This document shows, one piece after another, positions 1 through 63,876 of a DNA stretch of 64,000 nt (positions are counted from its first letter, which is position 1; each line of letters begins with the position of its first letter). The notes beneath the pieces were generated by a model. It worked only from the letters and a program-made list of their open reading frames with translations, did not search any database and had not been told where the DNA came from. Made by a program: the position numbers and the translations under genes. The stretch covers positions 10,266,746 through 10,330,745 of the forward strand of contig NC_021686.1 in NCBI RefSeq assembly GCF_000247815.1, read 5' to 3'. The DNA comes from Ficedula albicollis (Eukaryota > Chordata > Aves > Passeriformes > Muscicapidae).

Positions 1-2449
1 GTAGGAGTGGTGCAAGCTGAGCACGCTGTGGCAAGAAGCACAAAAAGGCTGCAGGAATTGGGGAGCACTGGGGCATCCAGCTTAACCAGGGCTGTGAGCT
101 CAACATGGATCCAGGTCTCAAACAGCCACTTCCACTCATGGGAGTATTCTCTATTTGCCCCATCATCATTAGCAGACTGCAATTAGTGCCGCTGCAGATT
201 GCAGGGTGCTGCTGAGGGCAGGGAGCAGTGCAGCATCTGCTCCCCATGCTGAGTGCTGACACATGCAGCAATGTAAACCATCATTAGGGCCCAAGAAACC
301 AAGACAAGGAGTGTTTGGCTGGGTGGAGCCACAGCAGCAGGTTAATGAGACACAGCCAAGGGCTGCACAAGTGTGTGGGGTGGGATCATCCCTGGGGGTG
401 GGTGCCCACCACTGCCCTCCCAGCACACCGAGCACAACACCCTCCTGCCCCCGGCCACACTGTGCCAACGGCTGGCACCCCTCTATGCTCAGCCTTGGGC
501 AGTTGGTCCTTCAGCCTTCCAGCAGCCCCTTTCACCTGCTGCTTCCTGCGTGTGGAGTGCAATGACATCCCAAAGCCAGGTGGGATGGGCTGGGATACCC
601 CACGCTGCTGCCAAGGGCTGCCAGGCAGGCACCGGTGAACACAGCCCTGCTGCACACACAGCACAGGACTCCTCAGCAAGGTGACTAACCCACACCAGCC
701 TCTACCCTTCCAACACCAGCAGGGTGGGAATCGACAGAAGCACACACATCATTCCCTTCTCCCAGCTCAGGATTGCTTCAGACTGTTTGTGCAGTGTAAC
801 AAGTTACTGCCCAACAGGACCTGCGCCTGGACCCTCTCAGAGGGAAAGCCAAGTGAAACCACCTTGTGTGGGCTCAGAGCAGGTGCAGACAGTGAGCACA
901 TCGTGCTGCAGTAACCTGTGAGCAACCATAAATACTCTTTAAAGGCAGAGAGGTCCCCTCAAATTTCCTTGGTCTTCATCTTCGTATCTAGTCACATCGG
1001 AAGATACCAGTGTGGGGAAATCAAGGGTCAAGACCAGGTTGCTTCTTCCCTTCTCTCTGGGCCTGGACCCTCTCAGAGGGAAAGCCAAGTGAAACCACCT
1101 TGTGTGGGCTCAGAGCAGGTGCAGACAGTGAGCACATCGTGCTGCAGTAACCTGTGAGCAACCATAAATACTCTTTAAAGGCAGAGAGGTCCCCTCAAAT
1201 TTCCTTGGTCTTCATCTTCGTATCTAGTCACATCGGAAGATACCAGTGTGGGGAAATCAAGGGTCAAGACCAGGTTGCTTCTTCCCTTCTCTCTGGCTTT
1301 TATTTAAAGGAAAAAAAAAAAAAAAAAGGAAGGGGGGAAGAAAAGAAAGAAAAATAAATGGAAACTGCAGGACTTCCCATCCGAGGTGCAGAAAAGGAGG
1401 AGCATGCAGTGAATCACGAGATATACAAACCACAGAACGTTAATACAGGAGAGAACACAGTTTTCCAACCTGGGCTTCAGCACGGATAGTTTCAAAGAGA
1501 AGTTTTTCCTGGGATTGCATGGAAATCAAACATATACACAGGAGTGAGGAGAGAGGTGGTTTTCCCCGAGACCCCTGTGAGATCCACCAGAGCTTGAGAA
1601 GGGCTGGGAAAACTGTCTGAGGGCTAGGCAGTATGGGAAAGGAGAGGCTGGAGTATCTCCAGGTCAACAGCACTGAGTGAAAAGAGCCATTCCATCAACA
1701 CAGGGACAAACCTGGCAAAAACCTGCTGGCTGCAGCTACAGTAAGGACAGGAGACAGAGTTAATGGTGCAGCCATGTCCACGCAGCCTGTAAGAGGGGGC
1801 CTGTATGAGTGTGGCCAGCACAGACAGCTGTGAGGAGGCCAAACACCCTGTACACAGAGCCAGAAGTGCCCACAGAAGGTACTCTGTAATGCACGAGGTC
1901 CCCTTCCTCTGGCACCGACGCAGGAGGACACACCAGCGTTACTACAGCTTAAGGGGGACAAGCTGCAGCAGCTTTCTGGAAGATCAGAAGAGGAGGGAAG
2001 ATGATTTCCTGGCTGGAGTTTAAAATAGATCAGAGCCAAACAGTTTCTAAACTGAACCCTGGGCTGCTGCTGCTGTGACCCATAAAGGGGCTGGGCAGCT
2101 CGTGCTGAACAGTAGCCAGAGGAAAGGGTGAACCCAGCACAACTGAATCCAAGTGGTTTCACAATACCTGGTGGGAATCCAGAGGAGCCTTGATATAGAA
2201 ACAGTATTTCATATTCCTATGCACAAATTAAAACCACATTTTCAACCCTCTTGGAAATCTGCACACGTAAGAACTCTGCATATCAGCGGCCCCACAAAAT
2301 GTATCCAAATTAAGCTCAGAGAGACGTGAGAAAGAGCTGCAGCTTCCAGGAAGAGACAGGCTCAGAAAGAGGAAAGAAAAGGGATGAGGGACGAGTTACT
2401 CCTGCACAGCAAACCACACAGCTGCAGGGGCTGCTGCAGCCCCCCTTAC
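1..2449 (-). other. MPRIP intron 13 (partial)
   Basis: No coding exon is recognised. The stretch holds a 236-bp tandem duplication (825-1296), an A-rich tract at about 1311-1360, and otherwise unique sequence. Open frames here are short and show no family resemblance. Confidence 0.8.
825..1296. repeat. 236-bp perfect-looking tandem duplication
   Basis: Copy 1 is 825-1060 and copy 2 is 1061-1296. They abut directly and appear identical by eye, beginning GCCTGGACCCTCTCAGAGGG and ending CTTCTCTCTGG. It is intronic. Either a very recent duplication or an unmerged overlap in the assembly. Confidence 0.95.
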
Positions 2450-54478
<52,029 letters not shown>

Positions 54479-57177
54479 CCTTGCAGGAGTTGCGCGGTGC
54501 CCCCCACCCTTGGCCCCCCATAGGGCACAGCCCACCCCGGCAGTGGGACACACGGTGACACAGGGTGACAATCCATGACCCCGGCCCTGTCCCCTGCCCT
54601 GGCACACGGGGGTCACCAGCCTCAGACACTCCGATTAGGTGGGGCAATGTCCCTCGCACTCCTGTGGCAGCTCGGTGACCTGCAGCACTGGGGACAAACA
54701 GGGACGAAGCAGGGACAGGGGTGCACGTCCCACCTCAGCCACCGCCCTGGGGCCAGCTGGGAGCTCCTGTTTGTCCAGTGAATTTTTATCCGGTGGAAAC
54801 CGGCAGGTAAATATTCCTGACCGGCTGATAAGGATCCGGCGTGAGGCCACAGGTTTGGCCTCCCAGCTCTGCCCCTGGGCTCTGCAGAAGCACCAGGGGA
54901 GGGACCTCAGTGCCCGTGGAGCCTCGCTGGGTCAGGAGAGAGGTGGGAATGCTGACCCTGGGGAAGGGGGACAGGGCAAAGGTGCCAAGTGGCACCTCCA
55001 AAATGCACCCAAAATGCGTCCTACCACCGTCAGACATCACCATGGCACAGAGCATCTCCCGCTCATCCCAGTGCTCCCTGCCAGCGTGGGATGGGGCCCT
55101 GCTCTGAGGAACAGACACATGGATCTTCCTGGACTTTTGGGACCAGGAAAAACCCGTTGGAGAAGAGGTGACGGCGTGGTCCCCTCGCGCCCGGCGCTGT
55201 CCCGCCGTTTGATGTGGGACCGGCCCCGGCGGCCTCGCCACGCCGGCTCCGCGCTGTCATCCCGACTAAATAAAGCCCAGCACAATTGCCTGCTTGTTTA
55301 TTAATTTTTGCTTCATCAAAGGCAGCTTTAATCATCTCTCTCCCTCCTGCCAGGGCCACTCGCAGCGCACACCATGTGCCACGGATTGGGATGGGGCAGC
55401 AGAGCACCAGTGACCCCAGTGCATCCTCACCCAGCCCCAACCCACATGACGATCCCAGACTGAGGGTGGCCACCAGACCCTCACATGTCACTGTTTCAGG
55501 TGGATTTTCTCACTTTTTCCTTGATCCTAATGCTATAAAAGCAACACAACCCTACCCCAGAAAGGGAGGTTTTCCCCTGTGGAATGTACAGACTCTGCCA
55601 CCCTTGCTATGGGTCCAGGGTTCACCTGGCACATGACTGCGGAAATCCTGCTCCTTGGAGAAGGCTGGATGATTTTCTCAGCCTCCTCTTGTCCTTCCCT
55701 GATTCCCCTTTGCTCCCTCCCTGCTTCCATCCCCAGTGTTGGATTATTCCCTGCCATATTACTTGCTGGTGTGCCCTGCATCCTACAGTTCCTACAGATG
55801 CCCAGCATTTTTTTACCCTCTCTGCAGCTCCATGTGTTCTTCTCATAGTCCCCAGCGCTTCTCCACCTGCTCAGGTGTGGACCCCACAGACTGGAGGAAT
55901 CCTGGAGGGCAGAGGGCTGCTCTTTCCCTATTTCCATGGGGCGCCATTCCCCCAGAAAAGGGCACAGAGGTGTTGGCACAGAGCAGGAGCAGGTCCTGCG
56001 TGTCCCCCCCGCCGGCTGTGCCTGCCCCGTGGGCTCGGGGCCGTGACCTGGCGCCGTGCGCGGCTCTGCCGGAGCCAGCAGCTCCTCTGCTGCCGGGGCT
56101 GGCTCCAGCCTCTCCAAAAATCCAGCTCAACGGGACAGGCTTCTCCACAAACCTGTCGGGCCGCATTCAGCTGTGCGGAGCCGGCGTTCGCGCCGCCGGC
56201 CGCCCGTGTGCCACGTTCTGGAAATCACTGCCTGTGACACCCCCTGCGTGCCCCAAACATGGCACAGCCATGGCATTGGGGTGCCCAACACGTGTCACAG
56301 GAGTGGGTGTCTCACCCCATCCTCCCCATATTGCCACCGCTGTGGGAATGCCCAGCTGGGGCTGCCATGGCTCTTCGAGCCAGAGCTAGTTTTTTCTGGA
56401 GGAGTTTCCTCAAATGAGGGCAATTAAAACAATGGGAAAATGGAAAGTTTTTGTCAGGGAGCTGCAGTGGCAGAGGAGGAAGGTGCCGTGGTGAGTCAGC
56501 CTCCCAAGATGAAGGCCCAGCGCCAGGTAAACACGGTGCAAACCAGGAGGTGTTAGTCACCAGCACAGGCTGGGGAAGGCAATGGCAAAACCCTGCAGCT
56601 CCAGGAAAGGGATGGGCAGCACCAAACCCCACCAGAGAGGAGAGCAGCACCTGCTCCTGTTGTGGTGTGGGGACCCACCAGCACCATCCTCTGGCTCTGC
56701 TCAGCAGGATGTGACACTTTGGGACACGGTCTGTATGGCTGTGCCGCGTTTTTCCTGCTCTGTGGCACATTTTTCCGCAGGGACAGGAGCAGGAGAGCCG
56801 GGTGCTCCTCCCGGGTGGCCATCACTCCCCAGGGGACCTTGGGCAAGTGACTGAACGCCTCTGTGCCGCCAGCTCGCCGTCATTAGCTGGAGCCAGACGG
56901 GTGGATGCCCGGGGGAGAGGGCAGGAGCCGCGGCTGGGAGCCACACTGCACCCAGGCTCGGACTGAGCGGCGCCTGGGAGCGCTGCCCTCCTGCTGCCCT
57001 GCTCCAACGGAGCCCCAGTGCGGGGTGCTGGATCCACAGCCCTCCACAGCCCTGACCAAAGGAGGCTTGGATGCCCCTCATGCCGCCCTGTGTCTTACAG
57101 GGGTGAGACCCACAGGCTGGAATCTCCACATTCCGGGATGGAGAGAAAAGCCCTGGGCTGCTCTGTGCCCACTTGTC

Positions 57178-57291
57178 ACAGAATCAGAGTGGTTTAAGTT
57201 GCAAGAGACCTTAAAGACCATCTCATTCCACCCCCTGCCATGGGCAAGGACACCTTCCACTAGACCAGGTTGCTCCAAGCCCCATTCAATC
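57178..57291 (-). mobile_element. CR1 LINE 3' end fragment
   Basis: ACAGAATCAGAGTGGTTTAA and GAGACCTTAAAGACCATCTC followed by TTCCACCCCCTGCCATGGGC are the reverse complement of the CR1 3' end, diverged in the terminal repeat. Confidence 0.9.
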
Positions 57292-58134
57292 CCATTTTTC
57301 CTACTGGGAAAGGTAAAAGGACCCAAATTATCCACTGGAGGAAATCCACAGGACTCAGCTGCAGCTGATGAAGTCCAGGGGGGAGGATGCAGCTTCCGTG
57401 GATTTGGAGCAGCCCACGAGGATGGTCCAGAGCAAGCTGCACACACATGCAGAAGCATGAGCATGTCCCAGAAGCCACAATAAATCCTGTCCCACCGAGC
57501 AGGAACTTTCTCCTTGTCCAGAGATACCAAATATCTGCGAGTTCATACCTTTCTCCTAAAACTGATTAATTACACTCCCAGTTGGGTTATCAGTGGCTGC
57601 TGCTGCCATCAGACCTTGCTGTGCTTTAGCAGGAAAATCCATCTCTTTTGTTCCCACCTGTGTTTCCCCGCCTTTTGGCTGCTGGGCAGGGCAGAGGGGA
57701 TCCCCCTGTGAGGCTGCCTGCCCTGCCAACCCCCTCTCACCTCAGCAACCCTGCTAAAAACATCACCCTGTGCAAAATCCAGTGCTCTCAGCCTCCTCCA
57801 TCGCTCGCCCCCTTGGCCACCACCCCGGAGCTGCCAGCGCAGCCGTCGGATGTCTGCTCTGCTGACTCCATATAATGCAAGTTGTACAAATGAAAATGTC
57901 ACATGGCCCTAAATTAAATACTTTGGAGAAACCCATTATAATGCAGCAGCACAATTAGCTTTATCAGCCAGCCCAGAGTCATGCCAAAAACCAAAGCCGA
58001 CTCACTTGACAGGAGCTGCCATCCATGAAACCAAGCTAACGACCTTAATTATATTTTTAGCTTCTAATTTTTGGCTGACAGTATCCTCAATTACCCAGCC
58101 CATAATTTGTGCAGGGACGGCGATCAGCCTCACC

Positions 58135-58224
58135 TGGCCTGTAATTCCCAGGATCAGCCCTTTTATCCCTTTTAAATATTAAATTGACTCCCACTGGCCA
58201 CCCTCCAGTCCTTTGGAATTTCCC
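58135..58224 (-). pseudogene. Decayed CR1 reverse transcriptase fragment
   Basis: On the minus strand this reads GKFQRTGGWPVGVNLIFKRD then KRADPGNYRPG. It matches the conserved CR1 ORF2 segment of the form TPIFKKGKK-DPGNYRPVSL just before the RT palm motifs. Flanking sequence (about 58085-58395) stays open but loses similarity. Only a relic remains, and no RT catalytic residues are present. Confidence 0.8.
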
Positions 58225-58620
58225 CAGGGTTTTAGTGTTAAAAATTAACAGCAGAGCGCCTGGGCAGGCTGCAAACCCCTTCCCGTGAGGGTTCTGCCAG
58301 GAAAACGCCTCTCCAGAGAGAATTCTGCAGTGAGGACAAGGAGTTGTTCCCACCAGGTCATAACTCCACGTAATCAGATCAGCTGTTCTGGCCAAAGATT
58401 GTTCTTTGACTCATCTCCCTTATCCGCCACCCACGCTTTGCACCTCAGCACACAACCCTGGCACGGAACCCTCCTCTCCCTGCTCCTCCCCTATGCATTT
58501 TTAGGGCTTTTTCCTCATTTCTGTGCCAGACCTCAGCCAAGCCAGGTCTTTTCCCATCTGGCCATCCTTGGTCTCCAGCTGGCTGCTGGGTTTGGGGAGC
58601 CAGCCCTGAGCACAGCCTGG

Positions 58621-58752
58621 GTTTTGGTAAAATGCTTCCATTTTCCTGATCAGCACTGAGTTTTGGCAAGGAGGCTGTGGCAGCATGTTTTGGTAAAATG
58701 CTTCCATTTTCCTGATCAGCACTGAGTTTTGGCAAGGAGGCTGAAGCAGCAT
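58621..58752. repeat. 66-bp tandem duplication
   Basis: Copies at 58621-58686 and 58687-58752, each beginning GTTTTGGTAAAATGCTTCCA. They are nearly identical, differing at the end (CTGTGGCAGCAT versus CTGAAGCAGCAT). 66 is divisible by three, so minus-strand frames show a duplicated 22-residue peptide, which is not evidence of coding. Confidence 0.95.
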
Positions 58753-59035
58753 CACCCTGCTGATGCACAGGGGCACCCCTGGAGCCTGGCTCACCCAGGG
58801 CTCACCCAGAGCCGGGGCACAACCTCTGTGAGGGTCAGACCCTGGGCACAGGGGCTGCCACAGTGCCCTGACACCCGTGGGTGCTGAGCATCCTTGGGAT
58901 GATGCTCCACTGCAGCCCCAGGGGTGGTGAGAGGACAGGGAGCAAAGGGAGGAATGGAGCAGTGTGGGGGGCCCTGAACCCCCCAGGCTGCTGCAAATGA
59001 AGGTGCCAGGGAGGGGCAGGAGCTGCATCCACACA

Positions 59036-59160
59036 TGGAAATGTCCAAGGCCAGGTTGGACAGGGCTTGGAGCAGCCTGGGACACTGGAAGGTGTCCCTG
59101 CCCATGGAAAGGGCCCGGAACTGGATGGGCTTTAAGGTCCCTTCAACCCCAACCATTCCA
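59036..59160 (+). mobile_element. CR1 LINE 3' end fragment
   Basis: GGAAATGTCCAAGGCCAGGT through TGGATGGGCTTTAAGGTCCC to AACCCCAACCATTCC is plus-oriented CR1 3' sequence. Confidence 0.92.
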
Positions 59161-59383
59161 AGAGGTGTGATTCCCCTGGCCGGCAGGGCTGGAGGATTCT
59201 CGGGCTGCGGATGCTGCCGGAGCCCCGGGAGCCAGCGGGAGCCGGGCTGGGCTGGCCGAGGGTGCCATCTCCTGGGGACAGACCCGCACAGCCGGGTGCG
59301 GGAGCGGCCAGGAGCCGCACCCCACACTGCCGGGGGGACAGCCCGGGCGGGGGAAAGAGCAGGACCATCGCCGGGATGGGCAC

Positions 59384-60187
59384 CGGGATGATCACCATGA
59401 TGGTCACCAGGATGGTCACCATGATGCTCACCATGAATGATGGTCACCATGATGGGCACCACGATGGTCACTGTGATGGTCACCGTGATTGATGGTCACC
59501 GTGATGGTCACCGTGATTGATGGTCACCGTGATTGAAGGTCACCGTGATGGTCACCGTGATTGATGGTCACCGTGATTGAAGGTCACCGTGATGGTCACC
59601 GTGATTGATGGTCACCGTGATTGAAGGTCACCGTGATGGTCACCGTGATTGATGGTCACCGTGATTGAAGGTCACCGTGATGGTCACCGTGATTGATGGT
59701 CACCGTGATTGAAGGTCACCGTGATGGTCACCGTGATTGATGGTCACCGTGATTGAAGGTCACCGTGATGGTCACCGTGATTGATGGTCACCGTGATTGA
59801 AGGTCACCGTGATGGTCACCGTGATTGATGGTCACCGTGATTGAAGGTCACCGTGATGGTCACCGTGATTGATGGTCACCGTGATTGAAGGTCACCGTGA
59901 TGGTCACCGTGATTGATGGTCACCGTGATTGAAGGTCACCGTGATGGTCACCGTGATTGATGGTCACCGTGATTGAAGGTCACCGTGATGGTCACCGTGA
60001 TTGATGGTCACCGTGATTGAAGGTCACCGTGATGGTCACCGTGATTGATGGTCACCGTGATTGAAGGTCACCGTGATGGTCACCGTGATTGATGGTCACC
60101 GTGATGGTCACCACGATGGTCACTGTGGTGGTCACCGTGATTGATGGTCACTGTGGTGGTCACCGTGGTGGTCACGAGGATGGTCAC
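59384..60187. repeat. 44-bp minisatellite (12+16+16 substructure)
   Basis: The core repeat is three sub-units in fixed order: CCGTGATGGTCA, CCGTGATTGATGGTCA and CCGTGATTGAAGGTCA. The third sub-unit recurs exactly every 44 bases from 59531 to 60059, giving 13 near-perfect copies. Irregular GATGGTCACC units lie at both ends. Each copy has one AGGTCA and two TGGTCA hexamers. Confidence 0.96.
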
Positions 60188-63052
60188 CACGGCGTGGCCA
60201 AGGCTCTGCACAGCCCCGGGGTGTCCCCAGGGCCACGCACCGAAGCCAGGTGTCAAACCCAGCAGCCCCGGGGTTTTGGGCTCGCAGTGACTCTGTGGTT
60301 TGCCACGAGGCGACGGTGGCAGGACGGGGGATGCCCAGGGGCGGTGGCAGGACGGGGGATGCCCAGGGACAGGCACATCCTGGCCCCGGCGCCTCCGCGG
60401 GGAATTGGGGTGACAGAAATGAGCCCTCGGAGCCGTCTGCGCTCAGCCCGGCCCCGCAGTTGGCAGTTTCGACCCCAAAGGGCTCCTCCTCCCCTTCCTC
60501 CCCCAAAACCCCATTTTTTTCAGGTCCTAAAGGGAGCACGTGTGTGAGCAAACGTCCTGGCCGAGGCTCGGGACTGCTGAAAGCAGATGGGCTGAGGGGA
60601 TGAAACCATCCCAGCAAAGCTGCTCAAGGGGAAGGCAAAGCACCCCCTAAAAGAGTTCAGAGCCAAACATTACCCACCCTCTCTGCCTGCTACCTGCAGT
60701 TCTCCCTGCAGCACTGCCACTGGGGCAAGAGCCCAGCAGAAAACCAGGTTTTGTTGTCAGGACAGAACTGGGTTCTGTCACCCCAAAGAGAGTGTGGCAC
60801 CTCCAGAGCCAGGTGCAGATGGGCACTGGAGGATGCAAAACCATGTTGGGGGGATGCAGGGGGGATGCAGATGGATGCAAAGCCATGCAGAGAGATGCAG
60901 AGTGATGCATTGCACTGGGAGGATGCACAGAGAGCTGCTGGTTGATGGTCTGGGGAGCCAGTGGACTCAGCAAAGGAAGGGTTTAATCCTGAAATCCAGA
61001 ACAGGGCTGGCGGTGGCTGCCCAAACTACAGGAACAACCTCAGGCAGGGCAGGGTGGCAGCCACTGCCTTGGCTGTGACAGGAGCTCATGGGGGACCATG
61101 TCTGGAGGTGCTGGAGAGCCACAGAGCATCCTCAGAGGCTGTAGGGGGGGAGATGAGTTTTGGGGCACAGAGGATGAGGCCACTGGGGCACATGGCCGAG
61201 GGAAATGGGGCTCCAGTCCACACAGCCCCAGAATTCTACAGCTGAAACCACACTGCCTGATCCCTGCTCAGCGAGGAGGGACAAACCACCCCCAAGTGCT
61301 TCTCACTTCCCTCTTGAGGGCTCACCAGGGTGGAAACTGCAAGTCTCTGGTGCTATTTACAGAAGTGAGTTTCCCCTGCAAAACCCAAGAGCCAGCAGGC
61401 TGGGACCACCTCTCCAGGGCTGTGTCCCTGCTCTGCCACACCCAACCAGCTCAGCAATGCCGAAATCAGGATTTCCCTCCCAGTGGCAGACTCCAGCTCA
61501 GCAATGATCTCATCCATTTTACCAGATATACGACATGTGACTTGTGGCAGTGTCGCAGTGTCCCTGTGGTTGTGTCTCCTCTCCNGTGGTCACGAGGATG
61601 GTCACCACGGCGTGGCCAAGGCTCTGCACAGCCCCGGCGTGTCCCCAGGGCCACGCACCGAAGCCAGGTGTCAAACCCAGCAGCCCCGGGGTTTTGGGCT
61701 CGCAGTGACTCTGTGGTTTGCCACGAGGCGACGGTGGCAGGACGGGGGATGCCCAGGGGCGGTGGCAGGACGGGGGATGCCCAGGGACAGGCACATCCTG
61801 GCCCCGGCGCCTCCGCGGGGAATTGGGGTGACAGAAATGAGCCCTCGGAGCCGTCTGCGCTCAGCCCGGCCCCGCAGTTGGCAGTTTCGACCCCAAAGGG
61901 CTCCTCCTCCCCTTCCTCCCCCAAAACCCCATTTTTTTCAGGTCCTAAAGGGAGCACGTGTGTGAGCAAACGTCCTGGCCGAGGCTCGGGACTGCTGAAA
62001 GCAGATGGGCTGAGGGGATGAAACCATCCCAGCAAAGCTGCTCAAGGGGAAGGCAAAGCACCCCCTAAAAGAGTTCAGAGCCAAACATTACCCACCCTCT
62101 CTGCCTGCTACCTGCAGTTCTCCCTGCAGCACTGCCACTGGGGCAAGAGCCCAGCAGAAAACCAGGTTTTGTTGTCAGGACAGAACTGGGTTCTGTCACC
62201 CCAAAGAGAGTGTGGCACCTCCAGAGCCAGGTGCAGATGGGCACTGGAGGATGCAAAACCATGTTGGGGGGATGCAGGGGGGATGCAGATGGATGCAAAG
62301 CCATGCAGAGAGATGCAGAGTGATGCATTGCACTGGGAGGATGCACAGAGAGCTGCTGGTTGATGGTCTGGGGAGCCAGTGGACTCAGCAAAGGAAGGGT
62401 TTAATCCTGAAATATCCTGAAATCCAGAACGGACTCAGCAAAGGAAGGGTTTAATCCTGAAATCCAGAACAGGGCTGGCGGTGGCTGCCCAAACTACAGG
62501 AACAACCTCAGGCAGGGCAGGGTGGCAGCCACTGCCTTGGCTGTGACAGGAGCTCATGGGGGACCATGTCTGGAGGTGCTGGAGAGCCACAGAGCATCCT
62601 CAGAGGCTGTAGGGGGGGAGATGAGTTTTGGGGCACAGAGGATGAGGCCACTGGGGCACATGGCCGAGGGAAATGGGGCTCCAGTCCACACAGCCCCAGA
62701 ATTCTACAGCTGAAACCACACTGCCTGATCCCTGCTCAGCGAGGAGGGACAAACCACCCCCAAGTGCTTCTCACTTCCCTCTTGAGGGCTCACCAGGGTG
62801 GAAACTGCAAGTCTCTGGTGCTATTTACAGAAGTGAGTTTCCCCTGCAAAACCCAAGAGCCAGCAGGCTGGGACCACCTCTCCAGGGCTGTGTCCCTGCT
62901 CTGCCACACCCAACCAGCTCAGCAATGCCGAAATCAGGATTTCCCTCCCAGTGGCAGACTCCAGCTCAGCAATGATCTCATCCATTTTACCAGATATACG
63001 ACATGTGACTTGTGGCAGTGTCGCAGTGTCCCTGTGGTTGTGTCTCCTCTCC
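60168..63052. repeat. 1.4-kb near-identical duplication joined by a single N (probable false duplication)
   Basis: Copy 1 (60168-61584, 1417 bp) ends at an N at 61585. Copy 2 (61586-63052, 1467 bp) restarts with the same GTGGTCACGAGGATGGTCAC. By eye they are almost identical: copy 2 has a 50-bp internal tandem duplication (around 62381-62480), and one early substitution was noticed (GCCCCGGGGTG versus GCCCCGGCGTG). Sequence continues uniquely only after copy 2. No gene is seen in either copy. Confidence 0.95.
61585..61585. other. Single-N junction
   Basis: One N at the boundary between the two near-identical blocks, as expected for a scaffold join of two overlapping contig ends. Confidence 1.
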
Positions 63053-63876
63053 TGGTCCTTGCTCCAAGCCCTGTGGTCCATGGGATGGTGCCAGTGCTGC
63101 TTCCCACCCTCCTGCAGGATCTGGGGTGTGTGATGGGCCACATCAAAACACAAGATGCTGCAGGGCTCCTCTGCTTTGGGCTCTGCTCCCCATGAGCAGG
63201 ATCAGCCTCCAATGTCCCTGCAATGGACACAACAGCAAAACACCCTCTGGCCTCTCCATTCCTACTCCACATGGCAAGCACAAAATAGGAGTTTTTGAAC
63301 CAAACAGAAAAACCCTGATGCTGCTCCACGGATGTTTTTAGTAACAGGTATTGCTGCTTCCTTCCTCCTTCAGCTGCTTCTGCAGAAAGCTCCCTCTAGG
63401 CTGAGCTGAGTCACCGTTCTGCCACCCTCCCAGCACCTCGTGCCTCTGCCTGGCACCACTGCCAAAGCCATGCCCAGCATCTCTGCAGGAATCAGGGACC
63501 AACCTCTGGCTGACAGCAGTGCAGAGGTAGCTGTTTCCCTCTATCAAAACAAGCTGAGTTATTAATGTGCTATAAATGTGTTATTAATGCTTTGTGCCCC
63601 GAGCCCAGCCACGACTCAGTTGCCCATGCAGGACATAGCACAGCCCTGCTGCCTCCCAGACATGGATGCACCTGAGAAAATCAGTGTTTAAGGCACCTTA
63701 TCGGGCTCCAGAGACATTCTATGAGTTGTGAGCAGGAGCCAGGACAGTGGTTTGTGCTGACCATCCTGAGGACATGGGAAGGATGGACGCTCCAAGCAAT
63801 GCTTGGTCCTGGCAATTGCTTCTCGGACAGAGTGAAACAAGAAGATGTTTTCTTTCTCTGAAGAAAGCATCCCACT
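63053..63876. other. Unique sequence, nothing recognised
   Basis: About 820 bp between the duplicated block and the terminal CR1 copy. No ORF with family resemblance and no RNA gene is visible. Confidence 0.75.

Larger units (their letters stand above)
54479..59383. other. 5' flank of MPRIP, no gene recognised
   Basis: 4.9 kb upstream of MPRIP. It contains CR1 fragments (57178-57291, 58135-58224, 59036-59160) and a 66-bp tandem duplication (58621-58752). GC-rich patches occur near 56030-56220. Open frames on both strands lack recognisable domains. Confidence 0.8.

Noticed and set aside
1..2449. Further MPRIP exons in the left end of the window
   Set aside because: The expected next family segments are not present in any minus-strand frame, so these exons must lie outside the window.
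55533..56389. Overlapping frames of 194-217 residues upstream of MPRIP
   Set aside because: They occur on both strands of GC-rich DNA, where stops are rare, and contain no family motif. A GC-rich noncoding flank explains them better.
59384..60187. CRISPR-like array of regular repeats
   Set aside because: There are no unique spacers between repeats, the units are contiguous, and the genome is a vertebrate one. It is a minisatellite.
59384..60187. Estrogen response elements in the 44-bp array
   Set aside because: GGTCACCGTGATG has the right half-site and spacing, but the second half differs from TGACC. No complete palindrome was seen, so only half-sites are claimed.
61098..62021. 307-residue frame across the single N
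   Set aside because: It spans the suspected false junction at 61585, so the frame is created by the join.
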